Source: Opitutaceae bacterium (GTDB taxonomy: Bacteria > Verrucomicrobiota > Verrucomicrobiia > Opitutales > Opitutaceae). Taken from it: a stretch of DNA of 10,286 bases. The stretch lies in assembly GCA_031272375.1 (NCBI GenBank), contig JAISTY010000013.1:1-10286 (forward strand). Reading direction: 5' to 3'. Below the pieces are notes generated by a model. It was not told the origin of the DNA. It did not search any database and worked only from the letters and a program-made list of their open reading frames with translations. Positions 10,069-10,286 of this stretch are shown here, piece after piece (within the stretch, counting starts at the first letter, position 1; every line of letters begins with the position of its first letter). Made by a program: the position numbers and the translations under genes.

Positions 10069-10081
10069 GACGGAAACCGTC
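10069..10081 (-). other. Short inverted repeat between ispE and the sugar kinase
   Basis: GACGG and CCGTC flank a three-base loop, 17 bases past the ispE stop. The position would suit a transcript-ending hairpin, but the stem is only 5 bp and no T run follows, so a terminator call is weak. Confidence 0.25.
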
Positions 10082-10098
10082 CGCCGGCGCGCGCGGCG

Positions 10099-10286
10099 TC
10101 ACGCCACGGCCGCCGCCACGCAAAAGCAGCGCGCGCCGAGGAACTCCCGCACCCGTTCCCCCATGCGGGGAAGGTCCGTTTCCGCCCGCGGGAGCGCGAA
10201 GCACGCGCTGCCGCTGCCGCTCATCCCCGCCGCCACGCCGAACTCCGCCCGCAGGCGTTCCAGCAGGACCGGCAGGATCGCGAACT
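10099..10286 (-). CDS. ispE: 4-diphosphocytidyl-2-C-methyl-D-erythritol kinase, C-terminal end (partial)
   Basis: The minus-strand frame entering at the right edge gives 61 codons and stops at TGA 10101-10099. It contains G-M-S-G-S-G-S-A-C-F-A-L, the third GHMP-kinase motif, which in IspE closes the nucleotide-binding site. This is followed by a helix and the final strand (C-F-C-V-A-A-A-V-A). IspE phosphorylates CDP-methylerythritol in the MEP route to isoprenoids, so this organism likely makes isopentenyl diphosphate by MEP rather than mevalonate. The gene starts outside the window and lies 82 bp upstream of the sugar kinase. Another GHMP kinase such as homoserine kinase is possible, but the short C-terminal end after the motif fits IspE best. 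Confidence 0.75.
   Translation of the reverse strand, partial: FAILPVLLERLRAEFGVAAGMSGSGSACFALPRAETDLPRMGERVREFLGARCFCVAAAVA

Noticed and set aside
10013..10204. Minus-strand open frame of 63 codons across the end of ispE
   Set aside because: It is out of frame with the recognisable GHMP motif of ispE and is Gly/Arg/Pro-rich without features.

Overview
This is a GC-rich bacterial chromosomal window holding mostly housekeeping genes, with a small envelope or lipid-modification cluster in the middle. Base composition, the MEP-pathway gene ispE, and the absence of Shine-Dalgarno motifs before every start would fit a member of the Verrucomicrobiota (Opitutales-like). That assignment is an impression, not a demonstrated placement. 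I see no phage, insertion sequence, CRISPR array, tRNA or rRNA.

Layout, left to right. The first 44 bases carry the start of a minus-strand gene whose product begins with a signal-peptide-like sequence. Five minus-strand genes, transcribed right to left, then fill 117-7313: typA (ribosome-associated GTPase), a CrtI-like FAD oxidoreductase that overlaps the end of typA by four bases, a GT39-like membrane glycosyltransferase, a class I SAM methyltransferase, and pyrC (class I dihydroorotase). Gaps of 22-75 bp or the overlap suggest one transcription unit, which may continue into the signal-peptide gene at the left edge. A 183-bp region (7314-7496) separates typA from the divergent plus-strand cysS (cysteinyl-tRNA synthetase). 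cysS converges with a minus-strand PfkB-family sugar kinase only nine bases away. Upstream of the kinase, at the right edge, lies the C-terminal 61 codons of ispE.

How they fit together: typA and cysS serve translation, pyrC pyrimidine synthesis, and ispE isoprenoid precursors. The oxidoreductase, the GT-C glycosyltransferase and the methyltransferase could modify an isoprenoid, lipid or surface glycan, but no substrate can be read from the sequence.

The most notable signal is an uninterrupted 12-base G tract inside the methyltransferase gene, directly before its SAM-binding motif. Gain or loss of one base would bring an early stop in either frame, the layout of a phase-variable (contingency) gene. 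Second are two mutually exclusive hairpins in the typA leader that resemble a small attenuator. Otherwise the window is ordinary, and I did not find an evident new multi-gene system.
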